From contig NZ_JAIQDI010000001.1 of assembly GCF_020034665.1 (NCBI RefSeq), forward strand, positions 3,038,001 through 3,102,000: 64,000 bases of DNA, read 5' to 3'. The notes under the pieces are model-generated. The model ran no database searches, was not told where the DNA came from, and was given only the letters and a program-made list of their open reading frames with translations. Numbering within the stretch: the stretch's first letter is position 1; every line of letters starts with the position of its first letter. This stretch comes from Niabella beijingensis. Its GTDB lineage: Bacteria; Bacteroidota; Bacteroidia; Chitinophagales; Chitinophagaceae. Below are positions 26,703 to 35,833 of this stretch, piece after piece. A program made the position numbers and the translations under genes.

Positions 26703-26918
26703 GGAAGGCGGTTGTTAAATAAGGCTTTCTAAATAATCATTTTAACTATCCGGCGCAGACCTTCCAACCTGTGCTGCAGTATTATTTAGTTTTATTTATA
26801 GAAACAATGATTGTTAAATGTTGTGTTACATAGCCACCAGCTTAAAGATGATTGGAGTGGATGTGTTATATCTGTATTGGTGGGACATGGAGGGCTGATG
26901 AGATAAGTGGATATACAT
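26703..26918. other. Gene-free spacer between hflX and the 370-bp array
   Basis: AT-rich sequence with no promoter, hairpin or coding frame I can support. Confidence 0.5.
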
Positions 26919-28095
26919 TATGGGCCGTGCCTACGGCACTCCGGTGCTTCGTAGCATGTTGGGTCTCCGGAATAAATTCCGGAGGTAAAAAAATAAGCCA
27001 GGCCTGCGGCCTTTGCGAAAAGGTCATGGTATGCATACCTAATGAAGCACACCTGTTCCACCCGGTCGTAGGGGGCCTACCAGCAAAAAGGTGGCTCCAG
27101 CCCATAAGTGCTAAGTAACGCGCAGGCACAGGCCGGGAGGCCTGCACCAGATGAACAGCAAGAGGCAGTGCTTCGCATCATCATCCAACAACAAACTTCA
27201 GTTTGTTGACCGTGCATCATCTATAAAGCGTGGAGAGCCATAGGCTCGGTCCATCAAAGGAACAAATTCCGGGATGATGTATGCTTTTATGGACCGAGCC
27301 TACGGCACTCCGGTGCTCCGTAATATGTTGGGTCTCCGGAATAAATTCCGGAGGTAAAAAAAATAAGCCAGGCCTGCGGCCTTTGCGAAAAGGGCATGGT
27401 ATGCATACCTAATGAAGCACACCTGTCCCACCCGGTCGTAGAGACCCTATCAATAAAAAGGAGGCCCCAGCCCATAAGTGCTAAGTAACGCACAGGCTCA
27501 GGCCGGGAGGCCTGCACCAGATGAGCGGCAAGAGGCAGTGCCTCACTTCATCATCCAACAACAAACTTCAGTTTGTTGGCCATGCATCATCTATAAAGCG
27601 TGGAGAGCCATAGGCTCGGTTCATCAAAGGAACAAATTCCGGGATGATGTATGCTTTTATGGGTCGTGCTTGCGGCACTCCGGTGCTCCGTAGCATGTTG
27701 GGTCTCCCGAATAAATTCCGGAGGTAAAAAAATAAGCCAGGCCTACGGCCTTTGCGAAAAGGTCATGGTATACCTAATGAAGCACACCTGTCCCACCCTG
27801 GTCGAAAGCGCCCTGCCAACAAAGCCGTCCTTACACCATAAGTGCTAAGTAACGCGCAAACACAGGCCGGAAACCTGTGCCAGATGAGCGGCAAGAGGCA
27901 GCGCCTCGCATCATTATCCAACAACAAACTTCAGTTTGTTGGCTGTGCATCATCTATAGAAAGCGGAGAGCCGTAGGCTCGGTCCATCAAAGGAACAAAT
28001 TCCGGGATGATAAATGCTTTTATAGGCCGTGCCTGCTTAAAGAAGCACACCTGTCCCCTGGTCTCAGTTGTCCTGCCAATAAAAAGCCGCCTAAA
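26919..28095. repeat. Array of about 370-bp direct repeats (3 copies plus a truncated fourth)
   Basis: The landmark GGCACTCCGGTGC recurs at 26935, 27304 and 27674, so the period is 369-370 bp. Copies are 26919-27288, 27289-27658, 27659-28021 and a shortened one from 28022, missing about 100 bp near its start. Each full copy carries a set of short inverted repeats with 2-4-nt loops. In copy 1: GTGCC-TAC-GGCAC (26927-26939), CTCCGGAAT-AA-ATTCCGGAG (26965-26984), AGGCC-TGC-GGCCT (27000-27012), CAACAAAC-TTCA-GTTTGTTG (27189-27208) and GAGCC-ATA-GGCTC (27235-27247). Frames inside it are interrupted and differ between copies, so it does not look coding. No transposase is near. Confidence 0.85.
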
Positions 28096-28487
28096 ACCAG
28101 CTACCCCACCCGGAAGTATAGGGGGCTACCCCAAACCTAAACTGACGAAGGGAAAACCTTTGCCGTTTAAGCAAAAAGCTAAACCGACCTGCCTAAAAAA
28201 TGCGCGCGCGAAGATTTTAGGCAGGTGGGGGGTATAAAAAAGCTTTGATGTTGAAGGACAGGGGGCGGGTACCCCCACCTGTACAGGTGGGCTACCTGGT
28301 AAAAAAGCTTCAACAGTTTATGTTTTTGCTTCGCGCGTTTGGGTAAAAGCTGTGCGGCCTTAAGTAAAGGGTGGGCAGACCCGCCATATAGGTACGGAGG
28401 GCGACCTTTTTATATGCTATGTTATTTTAACCCTGGGCCAAGCCTAAAATTCCTTAGTCCTGCCGCTTAAAAGTTTAATTTAGTAGC
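28096..28487. repeat. Hairpin-rich non-coding stretch after the array
   Basis: Contains ACCTGCCTAAAA / TTTTAGGCAGGT (28187-28198, 28215-28226) with a GCGCGCGCG-rich loop, GGGTACCC (28267-28274) and the 18-bp palindrome CCCACCTGTACAGGTGGG (28274-28291). No coding frame or known RNA family recognised. It ends just before the Rieske gene. Confidence 0.6.
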
Positions 28488-28838
28488 ATGAGTAAAGAGT
28501 TGGAATGGCACCTGGTTGCCGTGCACCCGAATGAACTGAATTTTAACGAAGAAAACCTTGCTGAAATAAAGCTAAGGGGCAGGCATTTATGCATCGCGCG
28601 GGTTAACGAACGGCTTTTTGCCTGCGCGGCCAAATGCCCGCATGCGGCGGCTCCGCTGGTGAAGGGTTATGTAAATGTGCAGGGTGACATCGTTTGCCCG
28701 GTGCACCGGTATAAGTTTAATCTGGAAACCGGCCGTAATACTACCGGCGAAGGGTATTTTTTAAAAACCTACCCGGTAGAGGAACGGGAGGATGGCTGGT
28801 ATGTGGGTATAGAAAAAGGCGGATGGTTTGGGTTTTAG
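28488..28838 (+). CDS. Rieske [2Fe-2S] ferredoxin-like protein
   Basis: 116 residues. The cluster ligands are Cys50-x-His52 in CPHAAAPL and Cys70-x-x-His73 in CPVHRYKF, with the usual 18-residue spacing. It has no membrane anchor and no fused oxygenase domain, so it is a soluble electron carrier of the NirD/bphF type. Its partner is not evident in the neighbourhood. The gene sits alone at the edge of the repeat region; the DUF3472-like gene on the other side is convergent. Confidence 0.9.
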   Translation: MSKELEWHLVAVHPNELNFNEENLAEIKLRGRHLCIARVNERLFACAAKCPHAAAPLVKGYVNVQGDIVCPVHRYKFNLETGRNTTGEGYFLKTYPVEEREDGWYVGIEKGGWFGF

Positions 28839-28940
28839 CTCCCCAGGATCTTATTGCCCCGCAGATAACGGGAATGCCCGCGGAGGCTTCTGCTCAGATC
28901 TGCAAAAAAGATCAGCGTAGATCAGTGGAAGAGAAATAAT

Positions 28941-29876
28941 TTATTTCTTAAGGAAGTCAGGTGCCGGTGAGGCCCAGTGCCCCAGGTTGTGTTGCACATT
29001 AAAATGCGCATCCTCATAAATAGAAACCGTGGAGTTTACGGATTTAAAACCACTACTTCCTGTTACCGGCTCTCCTGAATTGGTAAAGCTAGTGCACTTA
29101 ACCGGTTTTACTGTTCCTCCGTTTGCAGTGATATCCATTGCAGCCATAGCCGAAGGCTGGAAGTCGGACTGGTCCTTATATTTGGTATGGCCATTTAAAG
29201 ACCGCCACCAGTGCAGGTCTTCACCAAACATTGAGGTGTGTATATTCCATAATACGGTGCTTTTACCTTTTATAATCGCAGGCACCCGTTGTTCTCCGAC
29301 AAAATCTGTAATGCCATTGCTCTTATCAGTTACCCACAATCCCCACCACTTGCCCAGACTGTCTTCACCGCCGGGGCCCGGTTTTAGTTCAAACCGGTAT
29401 TGCTGCCCGGGTTGCCAGCTGTATTTGTACATGATCTGATAGCCGCCGCTTTCATCATTGGCGGCATTGACCATCCCTTTCGACTTCCCTCCATTGGAGC
29501 CCCAGATCGAGAAGTTGATCACTTTTCCCTGGAAGGCACCTTTAAAAATCCCGTTTGTCTGAAAACCCGCATAGCCACCACCGGTGCCGCCGGAGGCATT
29601 GACAAGTGAGAAATTATAGGCGTAGTAATGCAAAAGTCCGTCTTTTGTAAGGCTGGACGGAGGATCTGCAACAGGCACAAAGGTCCATTCCAGACTGGAA
29701 TAGCCTTCGCTGGCCGGAAAGTACCAGTCGCTGTAAGTGCCTCCCGGACTATAATATACCGGCTCACCGGATGTGCTGTTTTTACCTTCAGTAGTTGAAT
29801 TGGTGTTCTGGGCGCTCGGCACTGTAGCGGGCAACAGGAATACCAGCAGCAGGAACAAACGGTTTTTCCGGTTCAT
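28941..29876 (-). CDS. DUF3472-like secreted protein
   Basis: 311 residues with signal peptide 1-22 (ending PSAQ). The body is rich in Trp, Gly and aromatic residues, with SDWYFPASEGYSSLEWTF, QPGQQYRFELKP, GKWWGLWVTDKSNGITDFVG and HWWRSLNGHTKYKDQSDF. The pattern resembles DUF3472/DUF5077-type carbohydrate-associated proteins, which suggests glycan binding or degradation; this is tentative. It has no close neighbour on the minus strand and the upstream region shows no clear promoter. Confidence 0.7.
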   Translation of the reverse strand: MNRKNRLFLLLVFLLPATVPSAQNTNSTTEGKNSTSGEPVYYSPGGTYSDWYFPASEGYSSLEWTFVPVADPPSSLTKDGLLHYYAYNFSLVNASGGTGGGYAGFQTNGIFKGAFQGKVINFSIWGSNGGKSKGMVNAANDESGGYQIMYKYSWQPGQQYRFELKPGPGGEDSLGKWWGLWVTDKSNGITDFVGEQRVPAIIKGKSTVLWNIHTSMFGEDLHWWRSLNGHTKYKDQSDFQPSAMAAMDITANGGTVKPVKCTSFTNSGEPVTGSSGFKSVNSTVSIYEDAHFNVQHNLGHWASPAPDFLKK

Positions 29877-29943
29877 TATTTTTTATTTGGTTGAACAGCA
29901 TTTTACAAAAGACAAAGCCTCTGGTAGAAATCCGGACTACCTG

Positions 29944-30669
29944 CTATCCCTTCCCCGTAACCGCCGCCTCATCCAGCATCCAGATGGTTTGTCCTTTTTG
30001 CGGCGCCACACCCTGCACGGGATAAAGATGTTTGGCATTCTTCACAAATATCTTTTTCAATATGGGGTATTTATTCGCATCGCCTACCAGCAGCATTACT
30101 TCTTTGCTTTTATTGATAAGAGTGTAGGTAAAACTAATGCGCCAGGTTTGCTTGCTGTCTACCCATACTTCCTTTACCAGCCGCCTGGTTTCTGTTAAGA
30201 TCGTGGTGCCGGGGAACAACGAAGCGGTATGACCGTCATCACCCATGCCTAAAAGTGTGAGATCGAACTGCGCGCTCCGTCCGAGAATGGCTTTTACGCT
30301 GGCCTCATATTCCTGTGCGCAGGTTGCGGGTTCGCCTTTTGTGGGGGTGATGAAAATATTTTTCCTGGGGATCTTAACATGATCCAGCAGCGCCAGGCGG
30401 CTCATCCTGTAATTGCTTTCATCACTGATGGCGGGTACAAAACGCTCATCACTCCAGAAGATGAATACATTCTTCCAATCGATATTGCTGCTGAAGGCAG
30501 GTGTGGCCAGTATTTCAAACAGTCTTTTGGGCGTGCTGCCACCGGAAAAAGCTACGGTAAAACGGCCGTTGGCTGCAATGCTTTTTGCAGCGGCGGTAAC
30601 AAAATGATAGGCGGCTGCCAGACTTAATGCTTCTTTATCTTTCCAAACAAGTCGGATCGGGTTACTCAT
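29944..30669 (-). CDS. pgl: 6-phosphogluconolactonase
   Basis: 241 residues from the ATG at 30669, which overlaps the zwf stop as ATGA; a longer frame to 30699 would overlap zwf by 34 nt. It hydrolyses 6-phosphogluconolactone, the zwf product. Typical motifs: [16 protein letters not shown] near 43-58, [18 protein letters not shown] near 76-94 and [17 protein letters not shown] near 140-156. Translational coupling with zwf is suggested by the overlap. The group makes the oxidative pentose-phosphate branch with gnd. Confidence 0.93.
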   Translation of the reverse strand: MSNPIRLVWKDKEALSLAAAYHFVTAAAKSIAANGRFTVAFSGGSTPKRLFEILATPAFSSNIDWKNVFIFWSDERFVPAISDESNYRMSRLALLDHVKIPRKNIFITPTKGEPATCAQEYEASVKAILGRSAQFDLTLLGMGDDGHTASLFPGTTILTETRRLVKEVWVDSKQTWRISFTYTLINKSKEVMLLVGDANKYPILKKIFVKNAKHLYPVQGVAPQKGQTIWMLDEAAVTGKG

Positions 30670-32204
30670 GATTTGATTTCTTTTCTGCGTTCTTTGCAAA
30701 TATAGCGGTCTCTGCCATTAGGCGGTGGCAGCAATACCCAATGGAAGCCATCTTTTTTGATCAGCTGATCTGCTTTTTTAGGACCCCAGCTTCCCGCAGG
30801 GTATTTTTCCAGCCCTTTTTTGCCGTTCTTTTTCCATTCCTGCAAAATGGGCATCACAATGCTCCATGCGGTCTCCACCTGGTCGGCACGCATAAACTGG
30901 GTGGCATCACCTTCCAGTGCATCCAACAAAAGGGTTTCATAGGCCTCCGGTGGCTGCTCGGTAAACGATTCGTAATAAGTAAAATCCATTTCAACCGGTT
31001 TTAACTTCATCAGGGGTCCCGGTACCTTTCCTTCAAACAGCAATGTGATCTCCTGTTCCGGCTGTATGCTGATGATGAGCTGGTTGGGCATCACATCATC
31101 CTTAAATATTTTATAGGGAGAATCTTTGAACGTGATAACGATAAGGGAAGATTGTTTTTGTAAACACTTCCCGGTACGGAGATAGAAGGGAACATCTTTC
31201 CAGCGCTCATTGTCGATGTATAATTTAGCGGCCACATAGGTTTCTGTTGCCGAGCCTTTGCCGATGCTGGTTTCCTGGAGATAGCCCTGCTGGTGTTTTC
31301 CGTCGATCTCTCCGGAGGTGTATTGTCCGCGTACGATATCCGATGATACCGTAGCCGCCGTGAACGGGCGTACTTTTTTAAGCACTTTTACTTTTTCATT
31401 CCGGATGGCTTCGGCGTCATTACCCTTGGGACAATCCATACCTACTACAGAAAGCAGCTGCATCAGGTGATTCTGGATCATATCCCGCAGGGCACCGCTT
31501 TTATCATAATAGCTGCCGCGGGTGCCCACACTTACCTGCTCTGCCACGGTTATCTGTACGTTCTCCACATAATTGCGGTTCCACAGGGGTTCAAAGATAT
31601 AGTTGGCAAAACGGAAGGCCAGCAGGTTCTGCACCACTTCCTTGCCCAGGTAATGATCGATCCGGTAGATCTGGTTTTCTTCAAAATTATCCTTGAGCAA
31701 CTTGTTCAATGCCTTTGCAGATGCCAGGTCGGTGCCAAAGGGTTTTTCCACCACAATACGGTCCTTATTGGGTTGTGGCGCCAGCTTATATTTGGAAATG
31801 GATTTGGAAATAGGATCAATAAAGTTAGGTGCTACCGAATAGTAGAAAAGGCGGGTGGCCCGTTTTTTCCAGTCTTTATCGTTTTTATTCAGAATGGTCT
31901 TGAGCCGGGTATAGGTGTCGTCCAGCGTAAAATCGCCCTGGAAGAAATAGAGTTTTTTAATGAATTCATTCCACTGTTCCGGTTTGGCCTTTCCGCTCCG
32001 GGAGAAATTATTAACGCCTTCGAGCATGTGCTTTTCAAAAGAATCTTCCGGCATGCCCTGGTAATGCACGGCATAAATGGCAAACGCTTCCGGCATATAG
32101 CCATGGATGAACAGGTTGTAAAAGGCAGGGATCAGTTTTCTCCAGGAAAGATCTCCAAAACCGCCAAAGATGACAATATTGGCGGGTGTTTCTTTAAAGT
32201 TCAT
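30666..32204 (-). CDS. zwf: Glucose-6-phosphate 1-dehydrogenase
   Basis: 512 residues. It oxidises glucose-6-phosphate with NADP. The nucleotide motif [14 protein letters not shown] (14-27) and the substrate motif RIDHYLGK (181-188, catalytic His within the DHYLGK sequence) are intact, as is EKPFGTD. It overlaps pgl by 4 nt. It lies downstream of gnd on the same strand, with the 96-bp repeat array between them. Confidence 0.96.
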   Translation of the reverse strand: MNFKETPANIVIFGGFGDLSWRKLIPAFYNLFIHGYMPEAFAIYAVHYQGMPEDSFEKHMLEGVNNFSRSGKAKPEQWNEFIKKLYFFQGDFTLDDTYTRLKTILNKNDKDWKKRATRLFYYSVAPNFIDPISKSISKYKLAPQPNKDRIVVEKPFGTDLASAKALNKLLKDNFEENQIYRIDHYLGKEVVQNLLAFRFANYIFEPLWNRNYVENVQITVAEQVSVGTRGSYYDKSGALRDMIQNHLMQLLSVVGMDCPKGNDAEAIRNEKVKVLKKVRPFTAATVSSDIVRGQYTSGEIDGKHQQGYLQETSIGKGSATETYVAAKLYIDNERWKDVPFYLRTGKCLQKQSSLIVITFKDSPYKIFKDDVMPNQLIISIQPEQEITLLFEGKVPGPLMKLKPVEMDFTYYESFTEQPPEAYETLLLDALEGDATQFMRADQVETAWSIVMPILQEWKKNGKKGLEKYPAGSWGPKKADQLIKKDGFHWVLLPPPNGRDRYICKERRKEIKS

Positions 32205-32309
32205 ATAAACAATTTAAGTGAATGCTAATGCCACTGAGGCACTAAGTAACGAAGTTACACAAAGGAATGTTTAAAAAAAATGGTATTCTGCTACAAAGTG
32301 ACTGATGCC
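32205..32309. other. Leader of zwf, gene-free
   Basis: No clear TAnnTTTG element upstream of zwf; nothing else assignable. Confidence 0.4.
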
Positions 32310-33076
32310 ACAAAGGCACAAAGCCGCGAAGATGCACGAAGGGTGTACAGCCCTCAAAATCTTAGTGTGTCTTAGAGCCTTGGGGTCTTAGTGGCGAAAA
32401 TGTCGCGGAGGCACAAAGCCACGAAGATGCACGAAGGGTATACAGCCCTCAAAATCTTGGTGTGTCTTAGAGTCTTGGGGTCTTAGTGGCGACTGATGCC
32501 GCGAAGGCACAAAGCCGCGAAGATGCACGAAGGGGTTATACAACCCTCAAAATCTTAGTGTGTCTTAGTGCCTTGGAGTCTTAGTGGCGACTGATGCCGC
32601 GAAGGCACAAAGCCACGAAGATGCACGAAGGGGTTATACAGCCCTCAAAATCTTAGTGTGTCTTAGCGCCTTGGCGTCTTGGTGGCGAAAAATGCCACGA
32701 AGGCACAACGCTATGAAGATGCACGAAGGGATTATACAGCCCTAAAATCTTGGTGTGTCTTAGAGCCTTGGGGTCTTAGTGGCGAAAATGTCGCAAAGGC
32801 ACAAAACCGCGAAGATACACGAAGGGTTATACAGCCCTCAAAATCTTGGTGTGTCTTAGCGCCTTGGCGTCTTGGTGGCGAAATGCCACGAAGACACAAA
32901 GCCACGAAGATGCACGAAGGGGTTATACAGCCCTCAAAATCTTAGTGAGTCTTAGAGTCTTGGGGTCTTAGTGGCGAAAATGTCGCAAAGGCACAAAGCC
33001 GCGAAGATGCACGAAGGGTTGTACAGCCCTCAAAATCTTAGTGTGTCTTAGTGCCTTGGAGTCTTAGTGGCGAAAA
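32310..33076. repeat. Array of eight 96-bp imperfect hairpin repeats between gnd and zwf
   Basis: The word GATGCACGAA (one copy GATACACGAA) recurs at 32331, 32426, 32522, 32620, 32718, 32814, 32909 and 33006: spacings 95-98. Each unit has a left arm GCCACGAAGGCACAAAG..., a small loop-stem GGG...CCC (GAAGGGTTATACAGCCCTC) and a right arm CTTAGTGTGTCTTAG..., CTTAGTGGC. The arms are roughly 75 % complementary to each other. So each unit is an imperfect palindrome. Copies differ by point changes. A reading frame that crosses them with a 32-codon period is not a real gene. Confidence 0.85.
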
Positions 33077-33097
33077 ATCTCTTAATAACGCAAAAAC

Positions 33098-34516
33098 CTA
33101 TTTCGCTTCCGCCGGTGTATAGGGCCAGTCGGTGTGGAAGGTCCCGGGTTTGTCGATGCGCTCATACGTATGGGCGCCAAACAAGTCGCGCTGCGCCTGT
33201 ATCAGGTTGGCCGGCAGGCGTTCGGTAGTATAGGCATCAAAATAATTCAACACGGAAGAGATTGCGGATGCTGCTACACCCGCATCCATGGCGGTTTTCA
33301 GGAACCGTACCATGGCTTTCCGCTCCTGTTTCAGGATACCGGCAAAATGCGGTGAACCGATGATATTGGTTAATCCCGGCTCTTTTTCATAAGCGTTGAA
33401 CAGGTCCTTCAGCAATACAGAGCGGATGATACAACCCCCTCTCCATACTTTTACCACGGTTTTAATATCGATGTCGTATTTATAAGTGGCGGATGCTACC
33501 TGCAACAGCTCAAGCCCCTGGGCATAGGCCATCATAAAGGAAAAATGCAGTGCATCGCGACAGATATCCTTCAGCTCCTCCAGGTTGGCATCGGTCTTCC
33601 GGTTCTGGTGGTCGTACAGTTTTGAAAAAGCGGTCCGCTCATCTTTAAGCGCCGACAGGTAACGCATGGAAACCGAGATATCAATGGTGGGGAGGGGTAC
33701 GTTAAGTTCCAGCGAACTTTCAGAGGTCCACAGACCGGTGCCTTTTTGTTTGGCCTTGTCCAGGATCAGGTCGATCAGGTCTTTTCCCGTTTCCGGGTCC
33801 TTCTCACGGAAGATCACAGAAGTGATCTCGATGAGGAAGGATTGCAGTTCCCCTTTGTTCCATTCTTCAAACAGATCGGCAAACTGCGCATTGATCATGC
33901 CTTCGTTCTTCAGCAGGCCGTATACTTCGCTGATCATCTGCATTACCGCGTATTCAATACCATTGTGCACCATTTTTACATAATGGCCCGCTGCGGTGTG
34001 GCCCATATAGGCTACACAGGGTTCGCCTTCGGCTTTTGCGGCAATGGATTCGAGGATATCGCGTACCAGCTCATAGCTTTCCTTGTTTCCGCCCGGCATC
34101 ATACTGGGACCAAAACGGGCACCGTCCTCGCCGCCGGAAACACCCATCCCGATAAAATGGATCCCGGAATTTTGCAGTTCCTGGTATCTTCTTTCCGTAT
34201 CTATAAAGTGGGAATTACCACCATCAATCAGAATATCACCTTTTTCCAGCTGGGGCACCAGCTCACCGATCACGGCATCCACGATCTTACCGGCAGGAAC
34301 CAGCAACATAATGATCCGGGGCGCCTGCAACTTTGCGATCAGCTCGGAAGAAGAGCCGGCAGTGGAGACGGGTTTGCCCTTTCCTGCATCTTCCATTATC
34401 TTCCGCTGGTTTTCATCACGGTCGTAACCACACACTTCAAACCCGTGATCAGCAATATTGAGGACCAGGTTTCTACCCATGGTTCCGAGCCCGATCATTC
34501 CAAATCTTGCAGCCAT
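33098..34516 (-). CDS. gnd: 6-phosphogluconate dehydrogenase, decarboxylating
   Basis: 472 residues. It oxidises 6-phosphogluconate to ribulose-5-phosphate and CO2. NADP site GLGTMGRNL (9-17), substrate motif GGEDGARFGPSMMPGG (128-143) and catalytic KMVHNGIEYAVMQ with Lys181 and Glu188 are all in place. It is the first of three minus-strand pentose-phosphate genes; zwf and pgl follow after the repeat array. TACCTTTA, one base off the TAnnTTTG pattern, lies about 12 nt upstream of its ATG. Confidence 0.96.
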   Translation of the reverse strand: MAARFGMIGLGTMGRNLVLNIADHGFEVCGYDRDENQRKIMEDAGKGKPVSTAGSSSELIAKLQAPRIIMLLVPAGKIVDAVIGELVPQLEKGDILIDGGNSHFIDTERRYQELQNSGIHFIGMGVSGGEDGARFGPSMMPGGNKESYELVRDILESIAAKAEGEPCVAYMGHTAAGHYVKMVHNGIEYAVMQMISEVYGLLKNEGMINAQFADLFEEWNKGELQSFLIEITSVIFREKDPETGKDLIDLILDKAKQKGTGLWTSESSLELNVPLPTIDISVSMRYLSALKDERTAFSKLYDHQNRKTDANLEELKDICRDALHFSFMMAYAQGLELLQVASATYKYDIDIKTVVKVWRGGCIIRSVLLKDLFNAYEKEPGLTNIIGSPHFAGILKQERKAMVRFLKTAMDAGVAASAISSVLNYFDAYTTERLPANLIQAQRDLFGAHTYERIDKPGTFHTDWPYTPAEAK

Positions 34517-34678
34517 AATTTTTTTTCGTTAAAGGTAATACTGCATTAACAAAATCATAAAATAAATTGTTCGGTTGCACAATTTTAACAGCGAACGTCC
34601 GTTTTACGAGGATTTTCGTTACTTTCACATGAGGAAACGGCGATAGTTATTAAGATTCATTGAACGAAAAGATCAGAA

Positions 34679-35743
34679 ATGTTTAGCAGCAAAGCATTAT
34701 TTAGAACGGCATTGTTGATGGTGGTGTTGTATGCCTGCGGCACCTCCCAGCCAGCCCGGAGGAATGTATTATCCAATACAAAACCCGCCAACCAGCAGCC
34801 GGCTCAAAACAACGGCCGCAATCCAGATCAGACAACGTTTACAAGACCCGAGCAGATCACCAAAAGAAGACCGCCGGAGGAGCGCCCCGTGGTAAATACA
34901 AAAGTGGAGCGGAGGCAGGAGCCGGAAACAGAAGCGCCGGCCGCAACGGCCACTACCTATCGCTCTCCTGCATTCTATAAAAATATTACAGACAGCATCC
35001 AGCGTGTGGCCGCGAAGCCCAGCTATTATAAAATGACGGAAAACCTGTTTAAGGAAATGACGGTGGTGCCGGACCCCAAGAATCCTGCTGTAAATTCGCA
35101 ATGGTACACCACCGTGAACTTTGATGTCCGCAAGCCCAACTTTGTGATACTTCATCATACCGCACAGAACAGCGCGGAGCAGACCTTATTCACCTTCTCG
35201 ATTTCGCGTACCAGTGTGAGCGCCCATTATGTAGTAGGACGCGATGGTGTCACTTATCAGATGCTGAATGAATACATGCGCGCCTGGCATGCCGGTAGAA
35301 GCAAATGGGGTTCTATTACCGACATGAACTCCTGCAGCATCGGCATTGAGATCGATAATAACGGCAATGAACCTTTTTCGGAAGCGCAGATCAGTTCGCT
35401 TTTAAAATTGCTGGAATACCTGAAAGACAAATTCGGCATCCCGCAGGGTAATTTTATCGCGCACTCCGATATCGCACCCAGCAGGAAGAATGACCCCAGT
35501 AAATTTTTCCCCTGGAAGCGGCTGGCAGGCGCGGGCTTTGGCTACTGGTACGATTCCACCAACCTGGCGGAGCCACCGGCAGATTTTAATGCCATCCTTG
35601 CCTTGCGTGTGATCGGGTACGACACCCGCAACCAGGCAACAGCCATCACGGCATTTAAACTGCATTACATCCAGAATGATATTACACCCAGTTTAACGGA
35701 TTATGATAAAAAAGTGCTGTACAACGTATATAAGTACTACTAA
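34679..35743 (+). CDS. N-acetylmuramoyl-L-alanine amidase, lipoprotein (Amidase_2)
   Basis: 354 residues. A lipobox ends at Cys20 (LYAC), so it is a lipoprotein. A disordered Pro/Gln-rich linker covers 21-95. The Amidase_2 domain follows: ILHHTAQ (His159/160), YVVGRDGVTYQMLNEYMRAWHAG, SIGIEI (Glu224), AHSDIAPSRKNDPS (His262 and Asp272 likely zinc ligands). It should cut the MurNAc-L-Ala bond in peptidoglycan, like AmiD, from the outer membrane. The spacer to the next gene is 90 nt. Confidence 0.9.
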   Translation: MFSSKALFRTALLMVVLYACGTSQPARRNVLSNTKPANQQPAQNNGRNPDQTTFTRPEQITKRRPPEERPVVNTKVERRQEPETEAPAATATTYRSPAFYKNITDSIQRVAAKPSYYKMTENLFKEMTVVPDPKNPAVNSQWYTTVNFDVRKPNFVILHHTAQNSAEQTLFTFSISRTSVSAHYVVGRDGVTYQMLNEYMRAWHAGRSKWGSITDMNSCSIGIEIDNNGNEPFSEAQISSLLKLLEYLKDKFGIPQGNFIAHSDIAPSRKNDPSKFFPWKRLAGAGFGYWYDSTNLAEPPADFNAILALRVIGYDTRNQATAITAFKLHYIQNDITPSLTDYDKKVLYNVYKYY

Positions 35744-35775
35744 GCAGCACGGGATCCCGTTAATTTTAAAAAGGA

Positions 35776-35783
35776 TATTTTTG
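35776..35783 (+). promoter_or_regulatory. TAnnTTTG promoter element for the GH63-like gene
   Basis: TATTTTTG, 50 nt upstream of ATG 35834. Confidence 0.5.
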
Positions 35784-35833
35784 CAGCCTCCATATTGAGT
35801 AATATGGGGGCTTTTAGTTAAAGTGAAAATTTG

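Noticed and set aside
26919..28095. Insertion sequence or transposon
   Set aside because: No transposase or terminal inverted repeats bounding the array, and no target-site duplication could be seen.
26950..28237. Several 65-93-residue frames inside the 370-bp array
   Set aside because: They are not kept between copies and end at different points; hairpin structure is kept instead.
31467..32228. 253-residue plus-strand frame over zwf
   Set aside because: It is antisense to zwf, whose motifs are complete.
32679..32945. 88-residue frame across the 96-bp repeats
   Set aside because: The 96-bp period is a multiple of three, so an open frame appears by chance.
32310..33076. CRISPR array
   Set aside because: The whole 96-bp unit repeats, with no unique spacers of constant length and no cas genes.
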